DNA from: Planctomycetaceae bacterium | GTDB taxonomy: Bacteria; Planctomycetota; Planctomycetia; Pirellulales; Pirellulaceae | DNA length: 36,183 nt | Assembly: GCA_015490875.1 (NCBI GenBank) | Contig: WFWZ01000198.1 | Location: 1-36,183, forward strand | Reading direction: 5' to 3' | Part shown: one piece after another, positions 17,247-26,536 of the stretch | Position numbering within the stretch: position 1 is the stretch's first letter | Layout: the number at the start of each line of letters is the position of its first letter | Notes under the pieces: generated by a model | Database searches by the model: none | The model's input: only the letters and a program-made list of their open reading frames with translations | What the model was told of the DNA's origin: nothing | Translations under genes and position numbers: made by a program

Positions 17247-18359
17247 TTACGTGGCTGCCGAGCGGCGTCGGAACATGAACGTAGCTGTCGTCAGTGTCAC
17301 GGCCGCGATCACGATCAACGGCCAGAATTGAGGCCACAACAGTTGCGTCGGCGTCCCCTCCAGAAAAACTCGCCGCAAAATGACCTCGAAGTAACGCAGC
17401 GGATTCAAATAGGTCAGATACTGCACCGGGCGAGCCATGTTGGCGATCGGCGTGGCGAAGCCAGAGAGAATGATGGAGGGAACCAGAAAGAGGAACGCTC
17501 CCAGCAGCGCTTGTTGCTGCGTCACGGCCAAAGAGGAGATGGAAAGGCCGACGCCGATCGCGGCCAGGACAAAGAGGACGATCCCCAGATACAACGTGAC
17601 CGCACTTCCGACGAACGGGATACGAAACCAGAGGATGGCGACGGCGACGATGAAGGAAGCCTCGATGACGCCGATGACGAATCCCGGAAGAGCTTTGCCG
17701 ATGAGGATCTCCCATGGACGATAGGGAGTCACCAGGAGTTGGTCGAACGTTCCCTGTTCGCGTTCGCGAGCCACCGACAAGGCGGTGACGAGCATCGTGA
17801 CGACAAGCGTCAAGAGACCGGTGATTCCCGGCACGATGAACCAGCGACTCTGCATGTTCGGATTGTACCATGCTCGGACCTGAAGCCGGGCGGGAGCGCG
17901 GACGCCCCCTTCACGGGCGATCCACTCACGGTTGAACCCCTCCACGATGGCCCCTGCATACCCCAGTACGATCAACGCTGTGTTCGACTGGCGTCCGTCG
18001 ACGAGGATCTGGACATCGGCCGACCCTCGCTGCTGGAGTTGCCTCCGAAAGTCGGGGCCGATATGGAGTGCCATCAAGGCGTCACCCTGATCGATATACC
18101 GGGCCATTTCCTCGTCATGGTCGACGGTGCCGACAAGTTGGAAGTGTGGCGAACCGGTAAAGCGCGACACCAATTCGCGAGCCGCCCCATCCTGGCTTTC
18201 GTTGTAGACCACGAGCGCGACGTCGGTCACATCGAACGTGGCTGCATAGCCGAACACGATCAACTGAATGATGGGAGGTCCAATGACGACGAACCGGCTG
18301 CGAGGGTCCTTGAGCAGCGAAAGGAACTCTTTGACCACCAATGCCATGAGCCGGCTCAT
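17247..18359 (-). CDS. ABC-2 exporter permease, YbhR-like
   Basis: A 370-residue inner-membrane permease, last gene of the four-gene exporter. It starts with the KEFLSLLKDPRSRFVV entry segment and a first helix ending in VFGYAATFDV, has a periplasmic domain of about 130 residues, and then five hydrophobic segments with the REREQGTFDQLLVTP motif typical of YbhS/YbhR and DrrB-like permeases. It starts 12 nt after the sister permease, with AAAGG before ATG 18359. It should form a heterodimer with that permease, driven by the double ATPase. Confidence 0.9.
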   Translation of the reverse strand: MSRLMALVVKEFLSLLKDPRSRFVVIGPPIIQLIVFGYAATFDVTDVALVVYNESQDGAARELVSRFTGSPHFQLVGTVDHDEEMARYIDQGDALMALHIGPDFRRQLQQRGSADVQILVDGRQSNTALIVLGYAGAIVEGFNREWIAREGGVRAPARLQVRAWYNPNMQSRWFIVPGITGLLTLVVTMLVTALSVAREREQGTFDQLLVTPYRPWEILIGKALPGFVIGVIEASFIVAVAILWFRIPFVGSAVTLYLGIVLFVLAAIGVGLSISSLAVTQQQALLGAFLFLVPSIILSGFATPIANMARPVQYLTYLNPLRYFEVILRRVFLEGTPTQLLWPQFWPLIVIAAVTLTTATFMFRRRSAAT

Positions 18360-18371
18360 GGGAGACCTTTC

Positions 18372-19505
18372 TCAATCGAGACGCTTACGAGTGACGCGCC
18401 GCGTCGCCACAAGGAAAAACGCGGCCATCAGTGCTAGCACGGCCACATTCGGCCAAACAATCGGCCCGACATCTCCTGCCAGGAATACCGTCTGCAAAAT
18501 CGAGACGTAGTAGCGAGCTGGAATGATATGGGTGATCCATTGGATCGGCCGAGGCATACTGCGGATGTCGAAGATGAACCCCGAGAGGATGAACGCGGGA
18601 AGGAACGTGGTGATAATGGCGATTTGAGCGGCCACGAATTGGATTCGAGCGACGCTCGAAATGAACAGGCCCATCCCCAGGGCCGCGAGGAGGAAGAGCG
18701 CCGAACTTCCGATCAATACCGTGGCCGAGCCTCGCAAAGGCACGTCGAATACAGTAATCGCCATGAAGGTCGACAACAAAAGACCTCCCATTCCCAGGAG
18801 GAAGTAGGGAAGCATTTTTCCCAGGAGGATCTCAGCGATCGAAACGGGGGTCACGATAAGCGCCTCCATCGTGCCACGCTCCCATTCACGTGCCATCAGG
18901 AGGGCAGTCAGCAGAGCGCCGATGAGCGTCATGATGACGGCGATGACTCCGGGGACGAGGAAATTGCGGCTGCGCACATTCGCATTGAACCAGACTCTCT
19001 GCTCGATGCGCACTGGCACGGCGATCTGGGTGCCGGAAGTGCGGAGATACTCCGACGCCCAGAGAACGAAGACATTCTGTACGTAGCCGCTGACGATCCG
19101 AGCCGTATTGGCGTCGACTCCATTGAGGATCACTTGAATCTCTGCCGGCCGGGGGCGTCTCAATTGCTCTCCAAAGTCTGCTCGCAAATGCACGATGCCA
19201 TCGACTTCTCCCCGTCGCATTGCTTCGACCGCCTCGTGCAGGCTTCGGTAATGGTGAGGCACGAAGTAACGGGATTGCTCGAATTTGCCGCAAAAGGATG
19301 TCGTTTCGGCGGTCGGCTGTTCCACGACGATCGCCAGAGGGACGGACTTGGCATCAAGGGAGACTCCGTAACCGAACAATAACAAGAGGACAGCGGGAAG
19401 AATAAAAGCGATCCCGAGGGCACTCGGATCGCGGAGTACCTGCAGAAACTCCTTGCGAATGAGCCCGCGCATGCGCATCACCCGCTTTCGCATGCTGCCG
19501 CTCAT
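18372..19505 (-). CDS. ABC-2 exporter permease, YbhS-like
   Basis: A 377-residue paralogue of the following permease with the same layout: RKEFLQVLRDPSALG entry helix, first transmembrane segment (FILPAVLLLLFGYGVSLD), periplasmic domain, then five helices including AREWERGTMEALIVTP. ATG 19505 overlaps the ATPase stop (ATGA). Two or three alternative Met codons within the first 12 residues leave the exact start open. Substrate unknown; the E. coli homologue belongs to a multidrug/cation efflux system. Confidence 0.9.
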   Translation of the reverse strand: MSGSMRKRVMRMRGLIRKEFLQVLRDPSALGIAFILPAVLLLLFGYGVSLDAKSVPLAIVVEQPTAETTSFCGKFEQSRYFVPHHYRSLHEAVEAMRRGEVDGIVHLRADFGEQLRRPRPAEIQVILNGVDANTARIVSGYVQNVFVLWASEYLRTSGTQIAVPVRIEQRVWFNANVRSRNFLVPGVIAVIMTLIGALLTALLMAREWERGTMEALIVTPVSIAEILLGKMLPYFLLGMGGLLLSTFMAITVFDVPLRGSATVLIGSSALFLLAALGMGLFISSVARIQFVAAQIAIITTFLPAFILSGFIFDIRSMPRPIQWITHIIPARYYVSILQTVFLAGDVGPIVWPNVAVLALMAAFFLVATRRVTRKRLD

Positions 19506-21271
19506 GTTCGAACCTCCTCGGCGCGGGGCCGCTCCGCTACCAATCGCAAGAAGGCTTCTTCCATATCGGGAGCGGGCTTTCCGTCCCTACCCGCCTGTTG
19601 CCGGATATCGAGCGGTGAACCGGTCGCCAAAATGACACCTTCTCGCAAAATGACAAGCCGGTCGCAATACTCGGCCTCGGCCATGAAGTGGGTCGTCACG
19701 AGTACCGTTACATCCCGAGCCGCCAGTTGATCGATGCGGTGCCAGAATTCGCGGCGAGCCAACGGATCGACGCCCGACGTCGGTTCGTCCAAGAACAGGA
19801 TGTCTGGTTCGTGCATCAAGGCGCAGGCGAATGCCAGTCGCTGTTGGTAGCCCAGAGGGAGTGCATGGCTGAGTGTGCCCAGCACCGACGCGAGTTGAAA
19901 TTCCTCGATCGCCCACTCCATCCGCCGGCGTCGCCGGGCTCCCGACAGACCGTAGGCACGAGAAAAAAACGCGAGGTTTTCGCGAACGTTGAGCGTACCG
20001 TAGAGGGAAAACTTCTGGGCCATGTATCCGATGCGAGCCCGCGCCGCGGCGGCCGCACGGCGAACGTCGATCCCGGCCAGCTTCAGCTTTCCCGACGTCG
20101 GAGGCAGCAGTCCGCACAACATGCGAAACGTCGTCGTCTTGCCCGCGCCGTTCGCACCGAGCAACCCGAAGACTTCGCCTCGGCGCACATCGAAGGAGAT
20201 GCCTTTCACGGCCGTGAATGCACCGAACTTGCGCACCACATCGTGCACCTCGATCACCGTCTCTCGCTGCTGGGCGTCCGGGACCGGCGTGGCGCCCGAG
20301 ATCACCGCGGCTTCGCTACCCGCTCGTCGTTCTGTCTGACGTTCACCACGCAAGAGGTCCAACAATGCGTCTTCGAACCTGGGAGCTACGGGCGCCGCCT
20401 CGAGCGGGTCGAGGTCCTTCCATGAGGCGATCGATCCGGGAGAGAGTGTCTCGGATAGCACCACGCGGACGCCGTCTCCCTCGATCACGGCGTCCACGAC
20501 TTCTTCACGCGGCGACACGGCTTCCAAAAGTCGCCGGCGAGTCCACCCCTTCTTCGTCAGCAGGAAGACTCGCCCAGTAACAGCTTGTAGAAACTCGGCA
20601 GGAGCCCGATGCGTCAATACCTTTCCCTCGTCGAGCACGACGATATGGTCGCACCGCTCGGCTTCGTCCAAATATGCGGTGCTCATCAGAACTGTCGTGC
20701 CGGTTTCCTCAACGAACTGCCGAATCAACTGCCACAGTTCGCGCCGCGACACGGGATCGACACCGACGGTCGGCTCGTCCAGCAATAACAGTTGCGGCGA
20801 CCTCAGAAGAGCACAAGCTAGTCCCAGTTTCTGTTTCATGCCACCGGAAAGCCGCCCCGCCATTCGATTCGGAAACGGTGCCAGTCCGGTCATTTCGAGT
20901 AGACGGTCGAAGCGCGCCGAGCGTTCACGAGAAGCGATTCCCTGCAAGTCGGCATAGAGCTCTAGGTTTTCCTTGACGCTGAGATCTTCGTACAGGCCGA
21001 AGTGTTGCGGCATGTAGCCGATTCGACTTTGGATCTCGCGAGCTGATCGGGCGACGTCGAGCCCCAAAACGGTGATCTCTCCCGAGTCGGCGAGCAGCAG
21101 CCCCGCCGCAAGACGCATCAGGGTCGTCTTACCCGCTCCGTCAGGCCCGACCAGCGCCGTGATGGTGCCATGGTTCACTTCGAGCGTTAGATCCTGGAGC
21201 GCTCGCACGGCACTCGGTCCCGCCCCGAATGTCTTGGTCACGTGACGGAACTGCAAATCCGAGGTCGTCAT
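19502..21271 (-). CDS. ybhF: Double ATP-binding protein of YbhGFSR-type exporter
   Basis: A 589-residue fusion of two ABC ATPases. Domain 1: Walker A GPDGAGKT (42-49), signature LSGGMKQK (141-148), Walker B LLLLDEP (161-167). Domain 2: Walker A GANGAGKT (372-379), a degenerate signature LPLGYQQR (471-478) and Walker B ILFLDEP (491-497). The missing LSGG in the second half suggests one weakened ATP site, common in double ABC proteins. A linker of about 100 residues separates them. Its start overlaps the stop of the membrane fusion protein and its stop overlaps the first permease, so the operon is tightly coupled. The layout MFP, double ATPase, two permeases matches E. coli ybhGFSR. Confidence 0.93.
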   Translation of the reverse strand: MTTSDLQFRHVTKTFGAGPSAVRALQDLTLEVNHGTITALVGPDGAGKTTLMRLAAGLLLADSGEITVLGLDVARSAREIQSRIGYMPQHFGLYEDLSVKENLELYADLQGIASRERSARFDRLLEMTGLAPFPNRMAGRLSGGMKQKLGLACALLRSPQLLLLDEPTVGVDPVSRRELWQLIRQFVEETGTTVLMSTAYLDEAERCDHIVVLDEGKVLTHRAPAEFLQAVTGRVFLLTKKGWTRRRLLEAVSPREEVVDAVIEGDGVRVVLSETLSPGSIASWKDLDPLEAAPVAPRFEDALLDLLRGERQTERRAGSEAAVISGATPVPDAQQRETVIEVHDVVRKFGAFTAVKGISFDVRRGEVFGLLGANGAGKTTTFRMLCGLLPPTSGKLKLAGIDVRRAAAAARARIGYMAQKFSLYGTLNVRENLAFFSRAYGLSGARRRRRMEWAIEEFQLASVLGTLSHALPLGYQQRLAFACALMHEPDILFLDEPTSGVDPLARREFWHRIDQLAARDVTVLVTTHFMAEAEYCDRLVILREGVILATGSPLDIRQQAGRDGKPAPDMEEAFLRLVAERPRAEEVRT

Positions 21272-22287
21272 GGTGATGCCGCTTCGGATTGGGCGATGTT
21301 CTCGATGAGATAAACGGTCACCGGCATCCCGAGCCGCAACTCGCCCTGTGGGTTCTTCACGAAGACGCGGACCTCATAGACCAACCGCGTTCGCACTTCT
21401 TGCGTCTGCACCGGTTTGGGCGTGAACTCGGCCGTCGGCGAAATGAAACCGACCCAGCCTTCATAAGTCTTATTTGGGAAGCTATCGGTGCGGATTTCCG
21501 CCTTCATTCCTTCGCGAATGCGTCCCAAATCTGGTTCGGACACATAAGCGCGCACCCAGACGGGGTCGATCAGCGCCACCGTGAAAATGGGACGCGCCGG
21601 CGAAGCCATGTCGCCGACTTCCAAGAGGCGTTCTTGAATGATTCCATGGCACGGCGAGTAGAGATGCGCGTCATCCAAGACATGCTCGGCCAGTTTGAGC
21701 TCCGACTCGAGCCGCTTCATGACGGCTCGCGCTTCGGCAATGTCCTCTTTCCGAGGTCCGGCTTCCACCAGCTTCCGCTTAGCTTCAGCCGCGTGCCATC
21801 TTGCTTTGGCCGACTCGAAGGCCCGCTGGGAGTCATCAAGGGTCTGCTGCGACACGGCTTTCTGCTCGAAAAGCTTGCGGTTTCGCTCATAGGTGCGCTG
21901 CGCATCGAGATAGTCTGCGTGAGCCGCTTCGGCTTCCGCCCTGGCCATTTCGATCTCTTCCGGTCGCGATCCCGCCTCGAGCCTCGCGACGACCTGACGC
22001 TGAGCTTCCAGTGCCGCACGCGCGGCCTCCACCTCGATCTCGAATCGTTCGAGTTCGGCATGAGCCAGCAATTGCCTCGGGCGAATTCGATCACCTTCTT
22101 CGGGATGGATGACGGCGATCCGCTCGCTCACATTGAGCGCTAGGTCGACCTGGCGCCGGTCGATGTTTCCATAGAGAACGAGGCGTCCGTTCGATTCATC
22201 GGGCGACTCCCAAGGACGCCAGTACAAGGCCGCTCCCACGCCAGCGACAATTGCCAACAACAAGATCAGGCGGATGACGCGTTTCAC
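21268..22287 (-). CDS. HlyD-family membrane fusion protein (YbhG-like)
   Basis: A 339-residue periplasmic adaptor. One N-terminal transmembrane helix (residues 5-24) is followed by a biotinyl-lipoyl-like half (VDLALNVSERIAVIHPEEGDRI), a long coiled-coil hairpin (about residues 80-200, rich in Ala, Glu and Arg), the second lipoyl half with the YSPCHGIIQERLLEVGD motif, and a beta-barrel domain to the end. It should connect the ABC exporter to an outer-membrane factor, none of which is encoded here. GTG start at 22287, preceded by GGGAG. First gene of the operon, stop overlapping the ATPase start. Confidence 0.92.
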   Translation of the reverse strand: MKRVIRLILLLAIVAGVGAALYWRPWESPDESNGRLVLYGNIDRRQVDLALNVSERIAVIHPEEGDRIRPRQLLAHAELERFEIEVEAARAALEAQRQVVARLEAGSRPEEIEMARAEAEAAHADYLDAQRTYERNRKLFEQKAVSQQTLDDSQRAFESAKARWHAAEAKRKLVEAGPRKEDIAEARAVMKRLESELKLAEHVLDDAHLYSPCHGIIQERLLEVGDMASPARPIFTVALIDPVWVRAYVSEPDLGRIREGMKAEIRTDSFPNKTYEGWVGFISPTAEFTPKPVQTQEVRTRLVYEVRVFVKNPQGELRLGMPVTVYLIENIAQSEAASP

Positions 22288-22687
22288 GAACAGGTTCGCT
22301 CCCTACTCACGGAACCAAATCACCATGACGGTGCATAGTGGTGAGACACAGACACACTCACGTCACATTGCCCTTCGGCATGGACGAATGCGTGAGTTGG
22401 GAGGGCGAGGCTCCTGCCGAGCCGGGATGTACCATAGTACTGTCATGGGAGAAGGTGTCATACAAAACAGACAAATCCTGGTTGTTGCGTCTCTTTCATG
22501 CCGACCCAGGCGAACATCGAATGTCCCAACGTCGGCCGTTTGCGACTTCCAGATGTAAGCTGCAAGTGCCGTTGCGGCACTTTTGTGGCTCGGCAGGAGC
22601 CTCGCCCTCCCAGCTCTGAAAACGTCTTGCTTGCGTACTATAATTGAAGGCGATTGCGTCCACCACCCAAGGCGAACACCGACCAAG
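22288..22687. other. Intergenic region holding a MITE-like element
   Basis: About 400 bp between the exporter operon start and the end of the PVC cytochrome gene, both on the minus strand. It contains the 215-bp element described separately (22398-22612) and should carry the exporter promoter nearer 22290-22390. Translations across the element give GEAPAEP- and GSAGASPS-like peptides, which I recall as spurious annotations scattered through planctomycete genomes, so I do not call genes here. Confidence 0.6.
22398..22612. mobile_element. MITE-like element with perfect 26-bp terminal inverted repeats
   Basis: The left arm 22398-22423 (starts TGGGAGGGCGAGG, ends CCGAGCC) is the exact reverse complement of 22587-22612. 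The 163-bp core has no coding signal. Next to the right arm is a short perfect hairpin AAGTGCCG-TTG-CGGCACTT (22564-22582) followed by a few T residues. No clear target-site duplication flanks the arms. I recognise the arm sequence as a repeat frequent in planctomycete genomes; that it is mobile is inference. Confidence 0.7.
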
Positions 22688-25600
22688 TCAGGAACCGTCC
22701 AAGACCCAACGAGCCCGCGACCCCACTTCCTTTCCCAACTGCAACCGAAGAGGAGCATTTCGGACCGACCGATCGATGGCCATCGTGATGCGATGACGAC
22801 CCGCGGAAAGCTCGAGCTTCCGGGTCTGTTCGAGTGGTGTGGGTTTGCCATCCACCCAGACTTGGATTCCGTTCGTGTCGTTCCACTCCAGCGGCACAAG
22901 TCCAGCCTCGGCGACTTCCAGCTCGCATCGTAAAAATGTCGTCGGAGGAGTCTCTCGATGGGGTTTGAGCTGAGGGAGGCCCACAAGCGGCAAGTCGCCT
23001 GAGTGGTAGGCGTAGACGGGCGTCCATGTCAACGCCGGATCATCGGTCGCCGCCGTATCGAAACTCGTGCGATTGAGTCGATGTACGGCTTCACGAGTTG
23101 CCTGGAGAACGGCGTAACGTCGCGCTATGGCCGGTGACGGCGCCGCATAGGGCCCTGGTTTACCCAATTCGGAAAGGAAGCGAACAAGATCGACAAGTTC
23201 GGCGCGAGTCAGTTCATTGAGCGCTCCTTCAGGCATCAACGATCGCCCCTCCCGTTCGGCTTCGATCGCATCGATCGGAAGGCGAATCAGTTTTCCTTGA
23301 GCATCCCGGAGTACGAGTTCGCGCTCCGTCCGCTTCACCGGAATACCCGTATGTACACGGCCATCGACATCGAGCACCGTAACCGAATGATACCCTTCTT
23401 TGATCTTTGCGTTGGGATCGAGCACCGCTTCGACGAGATAGTCGACCGGCGCACTGGCCCCGATACTCACCAAGTCCGGCCCAACCACCCCGCCCACGCC
23501 GGCAATGGCATGGCATTGCACGCACTGCAGTCCGGCGCGGTGGTAGATCCGCTCGCCCCGAGCCGCATTGCCCTTCCGGGCCACCTCTTCGACAAGTTCG
23601 CGCTGGAGTTCGGGAGTCAATTTCCACGATCGCTGTTGAAGACCGCCGGCCTGTACGAGGGCGGCGCGAAGGCGCTGGCCGGCGGGACCTTCCTGAGCGG
23701 CCAGGCGGGCAGCGCGGCGAGCGACGTCGGGATCGAGTTTTTGGTTCGCGACGGAAGCGGCCAAACGTTCGATGGCTTGAGGGCGCTGCCGGAAGAGCCC
23801 GATCAAAAGCGCCGGATCGTCGGGAGCCTTGAGTCTGGCCAACTCGGCGGCGGCCAGTTCGGCGGCGACCGCCGGTGCTAACCGTACCAATTCGGCAATC
23901 GCCTGCCACCGCACGGCCGCTCGCGAGTCACTCGCCAACTGACGCAAAAGTGTCCGCTTGTCTTTCCGATCGCCCTGCGCGATGGCCCGCACCGCTGCCT
24001 GTCGGACGGCATCGGGGGCGAGTCGATCCCGGGCTCGAGTCACCGCGGCATCCGATACGGCTGCGACGCCCCATGCCGCGCCGCAACTAAGAGCCGCACG
24101 TACCAACTCGACATGGCGACTCCCGATCAAGTCCACGAGTGCTTCGGCAACTCCCGGAGGATGCATGCGGCGCGGACTCGTTTCATTGGCCAGGATCTCG
24201 AGAAGTCCAGCGAGGGCTGGAGCCGGTAGTTTCGGTTGCTTGGCGAGCGTCTGTACGAGTCGTCCGACGTCGGCCGGACTGCCGAAACGAGCGATTGCTC
24301 GAACCGCCCGCTCGCGGTCGGCACCGGTCCATTGCTCGCGCGTGAACCGCTTGAGTAGAATCTGCGCGGCTCGAGCCGACTCGAGTGACTCCAACGCAAA
24401 CAGCAGCCTGCGACGGTCTCGGGAGAACTCGAGTTGGTCGAGTCGGTCCAGCCAGTAGGGAGCCGTCTGTCGCATGGTGTTCCAAAGAGCGAAGTCGAGG
24501 AACCGATCGAGGGGTGCGTCGAGCGCCTTCAGCGCTACGTCAGCCGCGCGAGCATCCGGGACTTCGGCCAAAGCAGAGACCGCCTCGAGACGCACTCGAG
24601 GAAACGGATCTCGAACCGCTTCGCCCAACGTGGCCAGCGCCGTGGCGACATCCGGTTCGGAGTAACGAAAGACTCGCACCGCCGCCGCCCGAGCTCGCGG
24701 CTCGGGGCTCTTGAGAAGATCGCCAAGGAGATCAGAGTCGATTCGCCCAATTGCCTGCGACGCCCAAAGGGCTTCGAGAAGCAGATGGGCATCGTCGGCG
24801 GACCGGGTGTCGAACTGAGAAGCCCACTCGCGGATGGCGCCAGCCACTTTCTCCGGCGGACGTGTTTTCAACTCGAGTTTCGCGAAAAGGCGCACCCAGT
24901 CTTCGGGAGCTCGGAGTAATTCCAAAAGCGACTCGATCGGTTCGCCGACGATCTTCGGCGGCGACACCAACGGCCGGTCGGGGAAAGTGACTCTCCAAAT
25001 CCGGCCATGCGAATGATCGCGCCGGGGATCCCGAAAATCGACTTCGCCGTGCTGAATGATGGGGTTGTACCAGTCGGCAATGTAGAGGGCGCCGTCGGGC
25101 CCCATCTTCACGTCGACCGGCCGATAGGCCACATGCGAGGTTACGATGAGTTCTTCAAGCTGCCTGGAACGATAGCCCGACCCCTGTTCCCGCACATCGA
25201 ATCGGCAAGTCCGGTTGCCGCGAAAGTCGTTCGTTACCATCAGCCCCTGCCACTCGGGCGGAATGTGGCGACCGCTGAGGATTTCCAGCCCGCAATGCTT
25301 CGGGCTGCCCGGATTGAGGCCTCGCAACGTGCGCGTTGCCCCGGGCGCCGTTACGAAAACGGCACCAGGAAAGACATAGTTGATGCCTTCTCGATAAGCT
25401 CCGTCAGTGACAAAGGATTGTCCCCACCGGTCGAAGTGGTGTCCCCAAGGATTGATAAATCCCCGCGCGAAGATTTCGAGTTTCATTCGGCGAGGTTCGA
25501 AGCGCCAGATGCCTCCTCCATTGAGATGACGCACGCCCCATGGCGTCTCGATATGGCTGTGGATGTAGATCGATTGGTTCATGTACATCGCACCATCGGG

Positions 25601-26188
25601 TCCCCAACGCAGTGTATGGAGGAGATGGTGCGTATCTTCTGCGCCGAAACCGGAAAGGACGACGCGGCGCCGGTCTGCCTTGCCGTCTCCATCGGTGTCG
25701 GAGAGGTGGAGCAATTCGGTACTGTTGGCAACGTAGCAGCCGCCGTCACCTGGAAGGACGCCGGTCGGAATCAACAGCCCGTCGGCAAAGACAGTCGTCG
25801 TTTCAGCGACGCCGTCCCGGTCCCGGTCCTCAACGACAAGGATCTTGTCATTGGCTTTCTGGCCTGGTTTGAGGTGAGGATAGACCGAACTGCTGGCGAT
25901 CCAGAGCCTTCCCTCGGCGTCGAAGTTCATGTGGATCGGCTTGGCAATGTCCGGATCGGCGACGTAGAGATTCACGCGGCAGCCGGACAAGACGCGAAAA
26001 GAGGCGAGTTCCTTCGCGGGATCCGGATCGGGAATCTCCTGCAAATCTCGCTGCGCGCGTACCGGCGAGCTCACAAACAAGCTGCCAAGCAGGAACCAAC
26101 CGATGAGGAACCAATGCAAGTTCCTCTGGTGTCGGACCGACACGTGAATCCGAGCGAAGCGGGACGCCGATAGACGGGTGTAGATCAT
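22688..26188 (-). CDS. PVC-type haem-binding CxxCH protein (membrane-bound dehydrogenase-like, HEAT repeats)
   Basis: A 1166-residue exported cytochrome of the family expanded in Planctomycetes and Verrucomicrobia. A signal peptide (hydrophobic residues 25-44, cleavage near VRA-QR) leads into a beta-propeller domain (about 60-420) with repeated DGxGxADxxxxV segments and the family signature DTHHLLHTLRWGPDG. Next come about 450 residues of Ala/Leu/Arg-rich HEAT-like repeats and a mono-haem cytochrome c domain with CVQCH (near residue 886) and a likely axial Met in SLMPEG. A C-terminal beta domain of about 110 residues resembles a PA14/carbohydrate-binding module (GIQVWVDGKP). Expected role: periplasmic oxidation or sensing linked to polysaccharide use; the substrate is unknown. 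Single gene, ATG 26188. Confidence 0.93.
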   Translation of the reverse strand: MIYTRLSASRFARIHVSVRHQRNLHWFLIGWFLLGSLFVSSPVRAQRDLQEIPDPDPAKELASFRVLSGCRVNLYVADPDIAKPIHMNFDAEGRLWIASSSVYPHLKPGQKANDKILVVEDRDRDGVAETTTVFADGLLIPTGVLPGDGGCYVANSTELLHLSDTDGDGKADRRRVVLSGFGAEDTHHLLHTLRWGPDGAMYMNQSIYIHSHIETPWGVRHLNGGGIWRFEPRRMKLEIFARGFINPWGHHFDRWGQSFVTDGAYREGINYVFPGAVFVTAPGATRTLRGLNPGSPKHCGLEILSGRHIPPEWQGLMVTNDFRGNRTCRFDVREQGSGYRSRQLEELIVTSHVAYRPVDVKMGPDGALYIADWYNPIIQHGEVDFRDPRRDHSHGRIWRVTFPDRPLVSPPKIVGEPIESLLELLRAPEDWVRLFAKLELKTRPPEKVAGAIREWASQFDTRSADDAHLLLEALWASQAIGRIDSDLLGDLLKSPEPRARAAAVRVFRYSEPDVATALATLGEAVRDPFPRVRLEAVSALAEVPDARAADVALKALDAPLDRFLDFALWNTMRQTAPYWLDRLDQLEFSRDRRRLLFALESLESARAAQILLKRFTREQWTGADRERAVRAIARFGSPADVGRLVQTLAKQPKLPAPALAGLLEILANETSPRRMHPPGVAEALVDLIGSRHVELVRAALSCGAAWGVAAVSDAAVTRARDRLAPDAVRQAAVRAIAQGDRKDKRTLLRQLASDSRAAVRWQAIAELVRLAPAVAAELAAAELARLKAPDDPALLIGLFRQRPQAIERLAASVANQKLDPDVARRAARLAAQEGPAGQRLRAALVQAGGLQQRSWKLTPELQRELVEEVARKGNAARGERIYHRAGLQCVQCHAIAGVGGVVGPDLVSIGASAPVDYLVEAVLDPNAKIKEGYHSVTVLDVDGRVHTGIPVKRTERELVLRDAQGKLIRLPIDAIEAEREGRSLMPEGALNELTRAELVDLVRFLSELGKPGPYAAPSPAIARRYAVLQATREAVHRLNRTSFDTAATDDPALTWTPVYAYHSGDLPLVGLPQLKPHRETPPTTFLRCELEVAEAGLVPLEWNDTNGIQVWVDGKPTPLEQTRKLELSAGRHRITMAIDRSVRNAPLRLQLGKEVGSRARWVLDGS

Positions 26189-26536
26189 GATGGTTCTCTA
26201 TTGACGAGGCGAGTTGCGAATCAATTGGAATGACCAAATAAAAACCAAAGCGGGCTAGGTTCGTGCAATTACAGTTTCCCACTCGCAACAGTTTCGCCCA
26301 CGGAAGTTGATATTGGTGGAGGCGAGCAATCTAGTATCTTCTGAAACACAGAGGCACAGAGGACACGGAGTCTTTGCCGAGATTCTCTCTGTGATACTCC
26401 GTGTCTCCGTGTTTCCATTCCTCTCATCCTGGCTTGACGCAATGCCTCGCCTTTCCAATCTCTAGAATCGTTCACGCCAAGAGCAAAAGCAACACGAGTG
26501 CGGAGTAGCGGCCGTTGCCCCCGAATCCCGAAGCAC
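26189..26536. other. Intergenic region between fumC and the PVC cytochrome gene
   Basis: About 348 bp. The cytochrome promoter should lie in its left part (26190-26330). The centre contains the inverted repeat listed at 26344-26414, and the part near 26420-26536 follows the fumarase stop with no further structure that I can see. Confidence 0.5.
26344..26414. repeat. Imperfect inverted repeat of ACACAGAG/CACGGAG type
   Basis: The left arm 26344-26370 (AAACACAGAGGCACAGAGGA, then CACGGAG) pairs imperfectly with 26387-26414 (CTCTCTGTGATACTCCGTG, then TCTCCGTGTTT). Repeats of this CACAGAG/CACGGAG kind are widespread in planctomycete and other environmental genomes. It lies about 120 bp downstream of the fumC stop, where it could fold into a hairpin. 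Confidence 0.65.

Noticed and set aside
22338..22619. Short plus-strand frames giving GEAPAEP and GSAGASPSQL peptides
   Set aside because: They translate the terminal repeats of the MITE-like element; I recall such peptides as typical mis-annotations of planctomycete repeats.
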